46,675 nt of DNA, taken from positions 1-46,675 of the forward strand of contig CATLJA010000005.1 of assembly GCA_949959305.1 (NCBI GenBank), written 5' to 3'. Shown one piece after another: positions 25,295 to 33,842 of the stretch. The DNA comes from an uncultured Oscillibacter sp. GTDB lineage: Bacteria > Bacillota > Clostridia > Oscillospirales > Oscillospiraceae. Each line of letters starts with the position of its first letter. Position 1 is the first letter of the stretch. The notes below the pieces were generated by a model, which saw only the letters and a program-made list of their open reading frames with translations, made no database searches and was not told the origin of the DNA. The translations under genes and the position numbers were made by a program.

Positions 25295-26146
25295 TCATCC
25301 CTTCGCCTCGCCGCCGGCGTCGCCGCTCATCTCCCGCTGCTTCTGGGACATGTAGGTCAAAAGCCGCTCCCGCAGGGACTTGGGATTCTCGCCGGCCTGG
25401 ATGGCCATAACGCCCTCCACAATAATCTGCTTGCAGAGGACCTCCTCGCTGTCCCGCCCCCGGAGGAGCTGGGCCACGGGGCCGAAGACCACGTGGGCCA
25501 GAAGGCAGCCGTACAGCGTGGTAATCAGGGCGGTGCCCATGCTGGTGCCCAGGGAGTCCGCTCCGCCGTCGCCGCTGAGGTTCATGGATTTCAGCATGTT
25601 TATGAGGCCCACCAGCGTGCCCACCATGCCGAAGGCCGGGGCCACGCTGGACGCTTTGTCATACATGGCCGCTGCGTCCTCGTGGCGGGCGGACATGCAC
25701 TCGATGTCGTTTTCCAGGATGCCCCGGACCTTATCCTGGTCGTTGGCGTCCACGATCAGCATGATGGCCTGCTTGAAAAAGGGGTCGGACTGCTCGTTGG
25801 CCTTTTCTTCCAGGGACAAAAGGCCGTTCTTCCGGGCAATCTGGGCCAGCTCCACCAGCTGGTCGATGTAACCCTTGGGGTCGAACATCTTGTTGTTCAG
25901 GATGATCTTGAAGTGCTTGGGCATGGCCTTGAGCATGGACCCGGGGAAGCTGGCCGCCACGATGAAGATCGTACATCCGATGGTGATGAAGATGGACGCC
26001 GCATCGAAGAAGTTCCAGAGGTTGGACAGCTCGAAGGTAACCGGGGGCTTTCCCGCCGCACCGGGGCCGATGTTGATGCCCATGACGCAGCCCAGCAGGA
26101 ACACGCCGAACGCGCCGGCAATACCGATGATATAGTTTATATTCAT
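25295..26146 (-). CDS. motA: Stator protein MotA
   Basis: A 283-residue protein with four membrane helices (about 4-24, 45-67, 165-187 and 198-220) and a cytoplasmic loop of about 90 residues between the second and third. The conserved PAFGMVGTLVGLI segment starts helix 3. It forms the torque-generating stator with MotB, whose gene follows. Whether the ion is a proton or sodium cannot be settled from sequence here. Confidence 0.95.
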   Translation of the reverse strand: MNINYIIGIAGAFGVFLLGCVMGINIGPGAAGKPPVTFELSNLWNFFDAASIFITIGCTIFIVAASFPGSMLKAMPKHFKIILNNKMFDPKGYIDQLVELAQIARKNGLLSLEEKANEQSDPFFKQAIMLIVDANDQDKVRGILENDIECMSARHEDAAAMYDKASSVAPAFGMVGTLVGLINMLKSMNLSGDGGADSLGTSMGTALITTLYGCLLAHVVFGPVAQLLRGRDSEEVLCKQIIVEGVMAIQAGENPKSLRERLLTYMSQKQREMSGDAGGEAKG

Positions 26147-26210
26147 GAAGAATGCCTCGCTCCCTCAGCCGGACGAAGGGCCCCGGCCTGTGAATTTTAT
26201 CTATATTCGA

Positions 26211-26426
26211 TCAACGCTTGTCCGATACCGCGATTTCACGGTGAATATCCTGAACCTTGGCGTTGTACTCCGCGATTTTATTGATAATGTCCTCCACGCT
26301 CTCCCGCACCAGGTAGTAGTCGTGGTTCATCATGGTGATTTTGGTCTCGGGGATGCATTCGATGTGCTCAATCTGCCGGTGGTTCACCAGAAGCTTGTCA
26401 TGGTTTCTCTTGGTCAAAAGAATCAT
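26211..26426 (-). CDS. flbD: FlbD family flagellar protein
   Basis: A 71-residue protein beginning MILLTKRNHDKLLVNHRQIE and continuing through ECIPETKITMMNHDYYLVRES, which is the FlbD family found after flgE in Firmicutes and spirochaetes. Its exact role is not established. I chose the ATG at 26426; frames starting further upstream run back through the hairpin and are not conserved in the family. Confidence 0.9.
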   Translation of the reverse strand: MILLTKRNHDKLLVNHRQIEHIECIPETKITMMNHDYYLVRESVEDIINKIAEYNAKVQDIHREIAVSDKR

Positions 26427-26446
26427 AATAGACCGCCCTTTCATGT

Positions 26447-26475
26447 CCCCGCCGGAGCCGGAGGCTCCGGCGGGG
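26447..26475. other. Strong hairpin after flgE
   Basis: A perfect 13-bp GC stem with a 3-base loop (arms 26447-26459 and 26463-26475) lies between the flgE stop and flbD. There is no T-run on either side, so it is more likely an mRNA stability or processing element than a terminator. Confidence 0.75.
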
Positions 26476-26541
26476 CAACTGTTTTGTTCAGCCGCTTGGC
26501 GGGCGTTCCGCCCGATGGTCAACCGTCCGTCCGCGCAGTCA

Positions 26542-27804
26542 TCAGCGCTTCATGTTGACCAGTTCTTCCAGCATGGAGTCGGTGACGGTGATGATACGGG
26601 TATTGGCCTGATAGCCGCGCTGGGTGGTAATCAGCTCGGAGATTTCCTCCGCCAGGTCCACGTTGGGGGCCTCCAGGAAGCCCACCATCATTTCGGTTGA
26701 GCCGGTGCCCACGATATCGGTGCCGGGGGTGTAGTCCGGCTCGGCGTCCGCGCCTCCCGTGCCGCCGCCCTGGCCCTTGGGAGCCATGGAGCCGTTGACC
26801 TGGCTGATGCCAAGGTCCTTGTGCACGCCGCCCAGCATGGAAATGCTCAGCGCGCCCGCGCCCTCCTGGCATTTATAGTAGGAGTTTCCGATGTGGGTCA
26901 CGCCGTTGGGGTTGGCCACGCTGCCGATGGCCAGGTATCCAATAGTGATGGGCTGGTCGTCCGCCTTGCTGATGCCGGTGATGGCTCCGGTTTTCGAGTC
27001 GATGCTGATGCTGCTCAGCTGGGCGAACTCATACTCCGCGTTGACGTCGGTGGCGTCCGGGTTCGTAGCGCCGCCCGTATTGCCCTGGTCGTTGTAAATC
27101 GGCTTGTCGTCCACCAGCTTGTTGGCCGGGCCGGTCTTGTCGGTGACGGGCTTGCCGTCCGCGCCGATGTCGGTCCGGGCGTAATGGATGATATAGGAAA
27201 TCTTTTCCTCGCCGTTGACGGTCTCCACCTTCTTCTCCCACCTGGGCAGGCGGATGGGCACCAGCTGGTCGCTGACCTTCTGCCGCGTCTTCGTCTTGCC
27301 GTCGGCCCCGATATAGGTCTCCGTCTCACTGGTGGTAATGAAGCCGTAGACCACGTTGCCCTTGCTGTCCACCAGGTAGTTGTCGGGGCCGATTTTAAAG
27401 TCGCCCACCCGGGTGAGGTTCAGGGCCTTCAGGCTGTCCGCGCTGAAATTTGCGTAATCCTGGGGGTTGGTGCTGTTTGCCGTGTCCTTGGTGCCCACCA
27501 GGAAAAACCCGTCGCCCACCAGGGCGCAGTCTGTGGGGTTGCCGGGGTTGTAGCTGGAGGAGGACATATTCAGGTCGATGCTGCCCACCATGGAGCCGTA
27601 GCCCAGCTGGGAGGGGTTCATGCCGCCCACGCTGGTGGAGCCGTTGGAACCGGCGGAATACATGCTGTACACGCTGTCCCGGAAGACGGTCCTCTGCTTT
27701 TTATAGCCCTGGGTGTTGACGTTGGCCACGTTGTTGCCGATAACAGTCAGCTTCTGCATGTGGGCCTTCAGGCCCGCCACGGATGCGTACATTGATCCGG
27801 TCAT
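26542..27804 (-). CDS. flgE: Flagellar hook protein FlgE
   Basis: The hook protein of 420 residues starts MTGSMYASVAGLKAHMQKLT and has the conserved GNNVANVNTQGYK segment, a surface-exposed middle domain (about 140-330), and the C-terminal helix with EISELITTQRGYQANTRII. A good ribosome site (AAAGGAG) stands about 12 bases before the ATG; an ATG four codons on is a possible alternative. It follows the small flagellar operon gene after a 97-bp gap and is bordered by strong hairpins on both sides. Confidence 0.95.
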   Translation of the reverse strand: MTGSMYASVAGLKAHMQKLTVIGNNVANVNTQGYKKQRTVFRDSVYSMYSAGSNGSTSVGGMNPSQLGYGSMVGSIDLNMSSSSYNPGNPTDCALVGDGFFLVGTKDTANSTNPQDYANFSADSLKALNLTRVGDFKIGPDNYLVDSKGNVVYGFITTSETETYIGADGKTKTRQKVSDQLVPIRLPRWEKKVETVNGEEKISYIIHYARTDIGADGKPVTDKTGPANKLVDDKPIYNDQGNTGGATNPDATDVNAEYEFAQLSSISIDSKTGAITGISKADDQPITIGYLAIGSVANPNGVTHIGNSYYKCQEGAGALSISMLGGVHKDLGISQVNGSMAPKGQGGGTGGADAEPDYTPGTDIVGTGSTEMMVGFLEAPNVDLAEEISELITTQRGYQANTRIITVTDSMLEELVNMKR

Positions 27805-27841
27805 AGGGAAATTGAACTCCTTTCGAATCCTTGGCGCCGCC

Positions 27842-27868
27842 CGGGCCCCGTCAGTCGGACGGGGCCCG
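27842..27868. other. Strong hairpin before flgE
   Basis: A perfect 11-bp GC stem with a 5-base loop (arms 27842-27852 and 27858-27868) lies 38 bp before the flgE start. No T-run follows. It may end the upstream transcript partly or mark a processing site that leaves flgE mRNA with a protected 5' end. Confidence 0.7.
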
Positions 27869-27901
27869 ATGGCCTCCGAAAATCCGGTCCTGCCATTCCG
27901 C

Positions 27902-28270
27902 TTACAGGAACACGGCGCCGTCGATGTTGGTAAATACGCTGTCCTTCATTTCGTCCTGGGTAATGGCCGTGATGACCTTGGCGTGGGGTACGTTGATAAT
28001 GAAAGCCTTCTCGGTGTCCATTGCCAGGATATTGGTCGCGCCCTTGGCCTGGGCCCGCACCATGCTGCCTTTGATCTGGTCGATGAGGTCCGGGGTGATT
28101 TCGATGCCCCGCTCCTCGGCCCGGCTTCTGGCATGCTTGGAAAATTGGACGTCCTGTCCGGCCCTGGTCAGCTCCGCCTGCAAAGCCATGGCAAAGCCGC
28201 CCGCAGCCGCCCGCTTCCCTGCGTCCGGTATCTGCTGAATCTGGCCTTTGTCCGCTATGCGTTCGATCAC
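27902..28270 (-). CDS. Flagellar operon protein of the TIGR02530 type
   Basis: A 122-residue protein between flgD and flgE. The core VQFSKHARSRAEERGIEITPDLIDQIKGSM followed by a KAFIINV segment fits the small flagellar operon family that lies between flgD and flgE in Firmicutes. Role unknown; it may assist hook assembly. The start is GTG, with GAGGTGA about ten bases upstream. Confidence 0.82.
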   Translation of the reverse strand: MIERIADKGQIQQIPDAGKRAAAGGFAMALQAELTRAGQDVQFSKHARSRAEERGIEITPDLIDQIKGSMVRAQAKGATNILAMDTEKAFIINVPHAKVITAITQDEMKDSVFTNIDGAVFL

Positions 28271-28282
28271 GTGGGAATCACC

Positions 28283-28891
28283 TCAGCCTTCGCTCGTTGT
28301 GGGCGCGCCGTCCTCTCCGCTGTAATCCGGGTTTTCCGTTTCTCCGCCGGGCTCCGTGGGTTTGACCGGATCGGAGGGCTCCGCGGGATTGTCGGGATCG
28401 GTGGGTTCGATTTCCCCGCTCCCCTCGCCGTCTTCCACCTTGTCGTCCTCTTCCGGGGGAGGCAGCTTGCCCACGGCCATGATTTCGCTGAGATAGTAGT
28501 ACTCCTTGTCATCCAGGAAAATGACCTGCTGGCCGTTGATGGTGCCGGTTCCGGTGACGGTGCCGTAAATCTCCTGTAGCTTTCCGTCCTCGCCGTACTT
28601 GCCCACGGTAACCTTCTGATTCACCAGGGAGGCGGCGTAGTTCATGGTTACGGCGTCGGTCATGTTGACCATGGAGGTAATCATCTGCATCTGCACCATC
28701 TGGTTCAGCATCTCGGAGGTGTCCATGGTGTCGTCGATGCCCTGGCTGGTCAATTGGGTAATCATCAGCGTGATGAAATCCGTCATGTCCAGGTCCATGT
28801 TGCTGCCCTTTTTGGAGATGGTAACCTCGTTCCCCTTCTCGGTTTTATGGCTGCCGTAGAGACTGCTGACGTCTCTCATTAAATCGCTCAC
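28283..28891 (-). CDS. flgD: Hook cap protein FlgD
   Basis: FlgD is the scaffold that caps the growing hook. The N-terminal family core (MTDFITLMITQLTSQGIDDTMD, then LNQMVQMQMITSM) is at about 36-75. The C-terminal Ig-like domains of longer FlgD proteins are missing; a short SH3-like segment (about 90-140) is followed by a Pro/Glu/Asp tail of about 60 residues. Start GTG at 28891 after AGGAG. Confidence 0.92.
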   Translation of the reverse strand: MSDLMRDVSSLYGSHKTEKGNEVTISKKGSNMDLDMTDFITLMITQLTSQGIDDTMDTSEMLNQMVQMQMITSMVNMTDAVTMNYAASLVNQKVTVGKYGEDGKLQEIYGTVTGTGTINGQQVIFLDDKEYYYLSEIMAVGKLPPPEEDDKVEDGEGSGEIEPTDPDNPAEPSDPVKPTEPGGETENPDYSGEDGAPTTSEG

Positions 28892-28906
28892 TTGCTCACT
28901 CCTCTC

Positions 28907-30034
28907 TTACTCCCCGTCCAGGGGAATCAGTCCCAGCCGGAGCTGCTGGAGGAAATCCTCGCTGCGGGCCTCGTGCTTTTGCCTCTGCTCCTGCTGGCGG
29001 CGCTGGTGATGCTCCTGCTGCTGCTCGTAAAGGTCCTGGCGCTGGCTCTCCTCCTGGCGGGGGACTTCCACCCGGACCTCCTGCTGGGCCTCCCGGCCAA
29101 GCAGCTGCTCCAGCCCGGCGGTGTTCTTGGACAAGAGCTCCTGGGTGCCCCGGTTCTCGGCGTGCAGCTGGACCACCAGTCCGCCGTCCCTGCTCCAGGT
29201 CATCTCCACAGTCACCTTGCCCAGGTTCTCCGGGGTCAGCTGAAGCTCCACTCGGGTCTCCCCGTTTCGCAGGGCCTCCGTCAGCTTGGGGGCAATCTGC
29301 TTTTCCACGGGCTCTTCGGCCTCCGCGGCCTTGGGGGCCTCGCCCACCTTCACCGGGACGGCTTTCACGTCCTCAAAGACGGGGGTCTCGGCTTCCGCCG
29401 CCTGGAAATCGGGGGTTTCCTCCTTATCGGCGGCCGCCTCCGCGTCCCTGGCTCCGTCCTCGCCGCGCTCCACCTTGACCTCCACGGTACGCTCCTGCGT
29501 GTCCCGGGGGGCCTCCGGCGCTTCGATGGCCTGGGGAATCTCCTCTGCCGGGGCCTGGCCCACGGTTTCGCTTCCGCCCTCTTCCACGGGAATTTCAGCG
29601 GTCCGAACCTCCGCCTCCGGCGCGAAGCTCCGCTCCTCCGGCGTCAAAAGGGTTTCCGCCGCCAGGGGGGCAGTCCCGTCCACAGCGGCCTCCGCCTGAA
29701 CCTCCGGCGCTGCGGCCTGCTCCACAGGCGTTATCGGAACCTGCATGGCCGCCATGGCCGCCAGAACCATCTGCTCCTCCAGCTCCCTGCCGCTTTTAAG
29801 CGCGGTTTGGGGCTGTCCCTCCGTCTCCTGGGCCTCCTGAGCGCCCTGGGACTCCTGGGGCTTTTGCGAAGCGTCCGTTTTCTCCGGCCTGGAAGCCTGG
29901 GGGGCGTCCGTCTGCTTTTGCTCCAGCAGCTTTTGAAAGCCGTCCTTCTGCGCGGAGGAGCCGTCCTTCTTAGCCGCCGGGGCCGCCTGGGGAATCTGCG
30001 GGTTTGCCAGCATAGTGCTGATTAACTGTTCCAT
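28907..30034 (-). CDS. fliK: Hook-length control protein FliK
   Basis: A 375-residue protein with a long low-complexity Glu/Ala/Pro/Gln N-terminal part that serves as a molecular ruler, and the C-terminal FliK core near 255-300 (VELQLTPENLGKVTVEMTW). A Gln/Arg-rich stretch follows the core. The secreted ruler signals FlhB to switch specificity. ATG at 30034 follows AAGGAGGTGA. The N-terminal half is too degenerate for direct comparison; the core and position carry the call. Confidence 0.92.
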   Translation of the reverse strand: MEQLISTMLANPQIPQAAPAAKKDGSSAQKDGFQKLLEQKQTDAPQASRPEKTDASQKPQESQGAQEAQETEGQPQTALKSGRELEEQMVLAAMAAMQVPITPVEQAAAPEVQAEAAVDGTAPLAAETLLTPEERSFAPEAEVRTAEIPVEEGGSETVGQAPAEEIPQAIEAPEAPRDTQERTVEVKVERGEDGARDAEAAADKEETPDFQAAEAETPVFEDVKAVPVKVGEAPKAAEAEEPVEKQIAPKLTEALRNGETRVELQLTPENLGKVTVEMTWSRDGGLVVQLHAENRGTQELLSKNTAGLEQLLGREAQQEVRVEVPRQEESQRQDLYEQQQEHHQRRQQEQRQKHEARSEDFLQQLRLGLIPLDGE

Positions 30035-30072
30035 ACGCTTGTTTCACCTCCTTATCGTATTGGGGTATCTAT

Positions 30073-30101
30073 TTCCAAACGGCGCGCCGCGCCGCGTGGA
30101 A
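30073..30101. other. Hairpin between fliJ and fliK
   Basis: An outer stem TTCCA/TGGAA (30073-30077, 30097-30101) encloses CGGCGC/GCGCCG (30080-30085, 30089-30094) with a 3-base loop. It lies 7 bp after the fliJ stop. No T-run follows. Confidence 0.5.
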
Positions 30102-30107
30102 CGGAAT

Positions 30108-30554
30108 TTATGAGGCCGCGTGGGCCCGGGCGGAGCTGACGAATTCCTCGATAAACAGCTCCTCGCTCTTGGCCTCCTCCTTGTGGTAGGCCTCCAGCTT
30201 CTTCTCCTTCAGCTTTTCAATGGAGGAGGTCTCCTTCTTCGCCTCCACCATGGCCTCCCGCCGCTTCTCCGCCTCGGCCTCCAGCTCCTCCAGGCGCTTG
30301 GTCTCCCGCTGAATCTCCTGCTCGGCGGCCCGGAGGGCGCTTTGGTACATCAGCGCCTCCGTCACCGGGATTCCCTCCAGCGCCCGGTCCCGGTAATCCT
30401 CGTTGCAGTCCCGGTACTCCCGCCAGAGCTTTTCCAGCAGCTCCTCCTGGGCCCGGACCCGGGCCACAGCCTCGGCATGCTCGCCCTGGAGCACGCCCAG
30501 CACCTGCTGCTTGTAAGAGAGGACGGTATCCAAAGAGAACTTGAATTTCTTCAC
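30108..30554 (-). CDS. fliJ: Flagellar export protein FliJ
   Basis: A 148-residue coiled-coil protein that begins KFKFSLDTVLSYKQQV, as is usual for FliJ, and continues in charged heptads to the end. It acts as the stalk of the FliI ATPase and hands chaperones to the gate. Start GTG at 30554 after GGAGG; it begins 22 bp after fliI. Confidence 0.92.
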   Translation of the reverse strand: MKKFKFSLDTVLSYKQQVLGVLQGEHAEAVARVRAQEELLEKLWREYRDCNEDYRDRALEGIPVTEALMYQSALRAAEQEIQRETKRLEELEAEAEKRREAMVEAKKETSSIEKLKEKKLEAYHKEEAKSEELFIEEFVSSARAHAAS

Positions 30555-30576
30555 GGCGCGTTTTCCTCCGGTTCAG

Positions 30577-31878
30577 TCAGTTCAGTATCCGTTTCAGCTG
30601 CTCGATGCACTGGTCATAGCTGAAGGCTTCGTCTATATCCTGGGTCAAAAACCCGTTTACCGCTTCAATCTTGGAAAGGGCGTAATCCAGGTTCCGGTTG
30701 GTCCCCGGCTTGTAAGCGCCGATGGCCACCAAATCCTGGTTTTTCTCATAAGTGCTTAGAATGTCCCGCAGCCGGGAGGCCAGCTGGCGGTGCTCCGGGG
30801 AGACGATTTCCACCATAAGCCGGGAGATGCTGGCGGACACGTCGATGGCCGGGTAGTGGTTGCTGTTGGCGAGAGCCCGGGAGAGGACGATGTGCCCGTC
30901 CAGAATGCCCCGGACGGTGTCCGCGATGGGCTCGTTGGTGTCGTCACCCTCCACCAGCACAGTGTACACGCCGGTGATGGAGCCTTTATCGAAATTGCCG
31001 CTCCGCTCCAAAAGCTTCGGCATTTCCGCGTACATGGAGGGGGTGTAGCCCCGGCTGACCGGAGGCTCGCCGATGGCCAGGCCGATTTCCCGCTGGGCCA
31101 TGGCGAAACGGGTCAGGGAGTCCATCATGAGGAGCACGTCATAGCCCTGGTCCCGGAAATACTCCGCGATTCCGGTGGCCACACTGGGGCATTTCATCCG
31201 CAGCATGGCCGGCTGGTCGGAGGTGGCCACCACCAGCACGGAGCGGCGCATGCCCTCCTCTCCCAAATCCTTCTGGACGAACTCCAAAACCTCGCGGCCC
31301 CGCTCGCCCACCAGGGCGATGACGTTGATGTCCGCCTTGACGTTCTTCGCAATCATGCCCATCAGCGTGGATTTTCCCACGCCGGACCCGGCGAAGATGC
31401 CGATGCGCTGGCCCTTTCCGATGGTAATGGTGCCGTCGATGGCCTTGACTCCAAACTCCATCCGCTCCCGGATGGGGGGGCGGCGGAGGGGATTGATATA
31501 GGAACCGCCCACGCAGTAGGCGTCGCCCCCCTCAAAGGGGGCCTTGCCGTCAATGGGCTGACCCATGGCGTTGATGATGCGGCCCCGGAGAAACTCCCCC
31601 ACCCGCAGCGTCAGCTGCCGCCCGGTATTCCGGACGAAGTTGCCCGCCGAGATGCCCGCCATGTCGGAATAGGGCATCAGCAGGATGTGGTCGTTTTTGA
31701 AGCCCACCACCTCGGCGGTGACCTGCCCGCCGGAGTCGCCGTTGTAAATCCGGCAGATGTCGCCGACGGCCGCCCGGCCGCCGCTGGCCTCAATGGACAT
31801 TCCGACAATATTCTCAATTTTCCCGGTCAGGCTGTAGGTCTCCGCGTTGTAGACCTGACGGATCATTTGCCGGAACAT
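30577..31878 (-). CDS. fliI: Flagellar export ATPase FliI
   Basis: A 433-residue F1-beta-like ATPase: Walker A GSGVGKST at 164-171, then GERGREVLEF and the Walker B LLMMDSLTRFAMAQREIGLA. It releases substrates from chaperones at the export gate. It lies after fliH and before fliJ in the usual order. Start ATG at 31878, AAAGGAG upstream. Confidence 0.97.
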   Translation of the reverse strand: MFRQMIRQVYNAETYSLTGKIENIVGMSIEASGGRAAVGDICRIYNGDSGGQVTAEVVGFKNDHILLMPYSDMAGISAGNFVRNTGRQLTLRVGEFLRGRIINAMGQPIDGKAPFEGGDAYCVGGSYINPLRRPPIRERMEFGVKAIDGTITIGKGQRIGIFAGSGVGKSTLMGMIAKNVKADINVIALVGERGREVLEFVQKDLGEEGMRRSVLVVATSDQPAMLRMKCPSVATGIAEYFRDQGYDVLLMMDSLTRFAMAQREIGLAIGEPPVSRGYTPSMYAEMPKLLERSGNFDKGSITGVYTVLVEGDDTNEPIADTVRGILDGHIVLSRALANSNHYPAIDVSASISRLMVEIVSPEHRQLASRLRDILSTYEKNQDLVAIGAYKPGTNRNLDYALSKIEAVNGFLTQDIDEAFSYDQCIEQLKRILN

Positions 31879-31894
31879 AGCTTCTCCTTTTAGC

Positions 31895-32803
31895 TCACAC
31901 GCCGCCGCTGAAGTTCAGCCCGCCGAAGCCGCCGCCCTCCTCCACGGGTCCCGCGTCGGACAGCAGCGTCCGTATGTGGTTCATCTGGGTGGCGGCGCTG
32001 GCGTCTACGATTTCATCCGGTGTTTCAATGATGCAGGTGCCCGCCTCGTCGTCCGCCATGGGGATGATGCGCACCCGGTCCGAAAGGGCCGACAGCGCCG
32101 TCATCAGCGAGGCGGGAACCTTGGAAAGATGCTTCGCGTCGCATTCCGCGATATAGATATGGGCCCATTCCCGGCGCTTGCGCTTGTCGATGGCGGTTTG
32201 TATCATCCGGCAGATGACCTCGCTGCTGCTTTTCAGACTGACGCAGACCACCTTCTCGGCAATAGCAATGGCCAGGTCCCGCAGATCGTCCACATTCTCG
32301 TCCATCTGGCGGTCCAGGGCGGCCCCGGCCCGCTCCAGGAATTTGTCAAAATCCGCGGCCAGCTCCTCGGCCTGCCGCTGCCGGGCCCGCTGGCTCTCCT
32401 GAAGGGCCTGGGCGGCTCCCTGAGCCAGCCCCTCGGCCCGTCCGGCCTCCAGGCCGCTCTGGCGGGAGGACTCGAACAGCTCCTGAGCCTTGATTTCCGC
32501 CTCCAGGCTGGCCTGGTCCAAAATGGCCTCGGCCCGGCGGTGGGCGTCCGCGATAATCTGCTCCGCCTGAATCTGCGCGAAGCTCACCGGGTCCGGCTGA
32601 GGCTCCGGCTCCGGCTCGGGAGCCTCCGCCTCTTCCGCAGCCTGGATTTCCAGCTCCGGGGTCCCCTCCCCGCCGTCCTCCCCGGGGGGAGGGGGCGGCT
32701 CGGACTCAACCGGCGCTTCCTCCGCCAGGATTAAGTCCTCCGCCTTGGGAAAGTGGTAGGGCTCGGCCTTGGGACGCATGATGGATTTCCAAATACTAGG
32801 CAA
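31895..32803 (-). CDS. fliH: FliI regulator FliH
   Basis: FliH is the peripheral stalk that holds FliI and tethers it to the C-ring. The acidic, Pro-rich N-terminal third is variable, then comes a long coiled coil (about 90-190) and a C-terminal globular part resembling ATPase delta subunits. The TTG start at 32803 overlaps the fliG end by 8 bases. It is supported by AAAGGA eight bases upstream and by the PSIWKS start, which resembles other FliH N-termini; an ATG at 32779 has a poorer site. Confidence 0.9.
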   Translation of the reverse strand: MPSIWKSIMRPKAEPYHFPKAEDLILAEEAPVESEPPPPPGEDGGEGTPELEIQAAEEAEAPEPEPEPQPDPVSFAQIQAEQIIADAHRRAEAILDQASLEAEIKAQELFESSRQSGLEAGRAEGLAQGAAQALQESQRARQRQAEELAADFDKFLERAGAALDRQMDENVDDLRDLAIAIAEKVVCVSLKSSSEVICRMIQTAIDKRKRREWAHIYIAECDAKHLSKVPASLMTALSALSDRVRIIPMADDEAGTCIIETPDEIVDASAATQMNHIRTLLSDAGPVEEGGGFGGLNFSGGV

Positions 32804-33842
32804 TGATATCGTCCTTTCCGCCCTTCAGGATGATGATTTCACCCTTTTCCTCCAGACCGCGGATAATGCCGACAATGCGCTGCTGGGCCTCCTCCACGTC
32901 CTTCATGCGGACGTTGGAGGTAATCTCCAGGTCGTCCTTGATGCTCTGGGCCATGCGGGTGGACATATTGGCGAACAGCTTGTTGGCCACCTCGGTGTTG
33001 GCGGCCTTGAGGGCCAGCACCAAGTCTCTGGGGTCGCAGTCCCGGACGAAGCGCTGCACGGAGCGGTCGTCCATGGTGATGATGTCCTCGAAGACGAACA
33101 TCCGCTTGCGGATCTCGTCCGCCAAATCGGGATCGGACAGGCCGTCGAAGATGTTTTTCTCGCTGGTCCGGTCCAGGTTGTTCATCACGTCGGCCACATA
33201 GTCTATGCCGCCGACCTTGATATTGGTATCGGTCATGATGTTGGAGAAGCGGTTGTGCATTTCGGCCTCCACAATCTTGATGGCCGCGGGGGAGACGCTG
33301 TCCAGCTTGGCGATGCTCTCCACCACCTGAATCTGCTTCTTCTCCTCCAGCTGGGCCACCACGCCCGCCGCCTTGTCCGCGTCCACATAGCTGAGGACCA
33401 GGGCGATGGTCTGGGGCCGTTCGCCCCGCAGGGCGGAGTACAGGGACTTGACGTCCGCCTTGTCCATGAAGGAGAACTCCCGGTTTTTCAGGCTCTTTGT
33501 AACCTTGCCCAGAAGCTCCGCCGCCGCCTGTTCGCCGTAGGCCTTCTCCAGGACGGCCCGGGCGTACTCCAGGCCGCCTTCGGTAACGGCCTTGTTGGTC
33601 AGGCAGAGCTGGTAGAACTCGTTGAGGATGTCCTCCGTCTGCTGGGTGCTCAGCACGCCGAGGCGGGCCACCTCCAGGGTGAGCTGCTCGACCTCCTCGT
33701 CCTCCATGTACTTATAGAGGAGAGACGCCTTCTCGGCTCCCAGGGCGATGATAACAGCCGCCGCCTTCTGCGCGGTGCTGAGCTCCGCCTGGGGCTTCGC
33801 GTTTTTCGCCGCCTGGGGGGCGGCCGCTGCTGTCTCAGGCAT
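32796..33842 (-). CDS. fliG: Flagellar motor switch protein FliG
   Basis: FliG contacts MotA and sets torque direction. The 348-residue protein has the three family domains: N-terminal domain that binds FliF, middle domain with the FliM contact, and C-terminal domain with charged residues near MFVFEDIITMDDRSVQRF, followed by RMAQSIKDDLE. A 20-residue Ala/Pro extension precedes the conserved core. Its ATG lies inside the last codons of fliF (8-base overlap). Confidence 0.96.
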   Translation of the reverse strand: MPETAAAAPQAAKNAKPQAELSTAQKAAAVIIALGAEKASLLYKYMEDEEVEQLTLEVARLGVLSTQQTEDILNEFYQLCLTNKAVTEGGLEYARAVLEKAYGEQAAAELLGKVTKSLKNREFSFMDKADVKSLYSALRGERPQTIALVLSYVDADKAAGVVAQLEEKKQIQVVESIAKLDSVSPAAIKIVEAEMHNRFSNIMTDTNIKVGGIDYVADVMNNLDRTSEKNIFDGLSDPDLADEIRKRMFVFEDIITMDDRSVQRFVRDCDPRDLVLALKAANTEVANKLFANMSTRMAQSIKDDLEITSNVRMKDVEEAQQRIVGIIRGLEEKGEIIILKGGKDDIIA

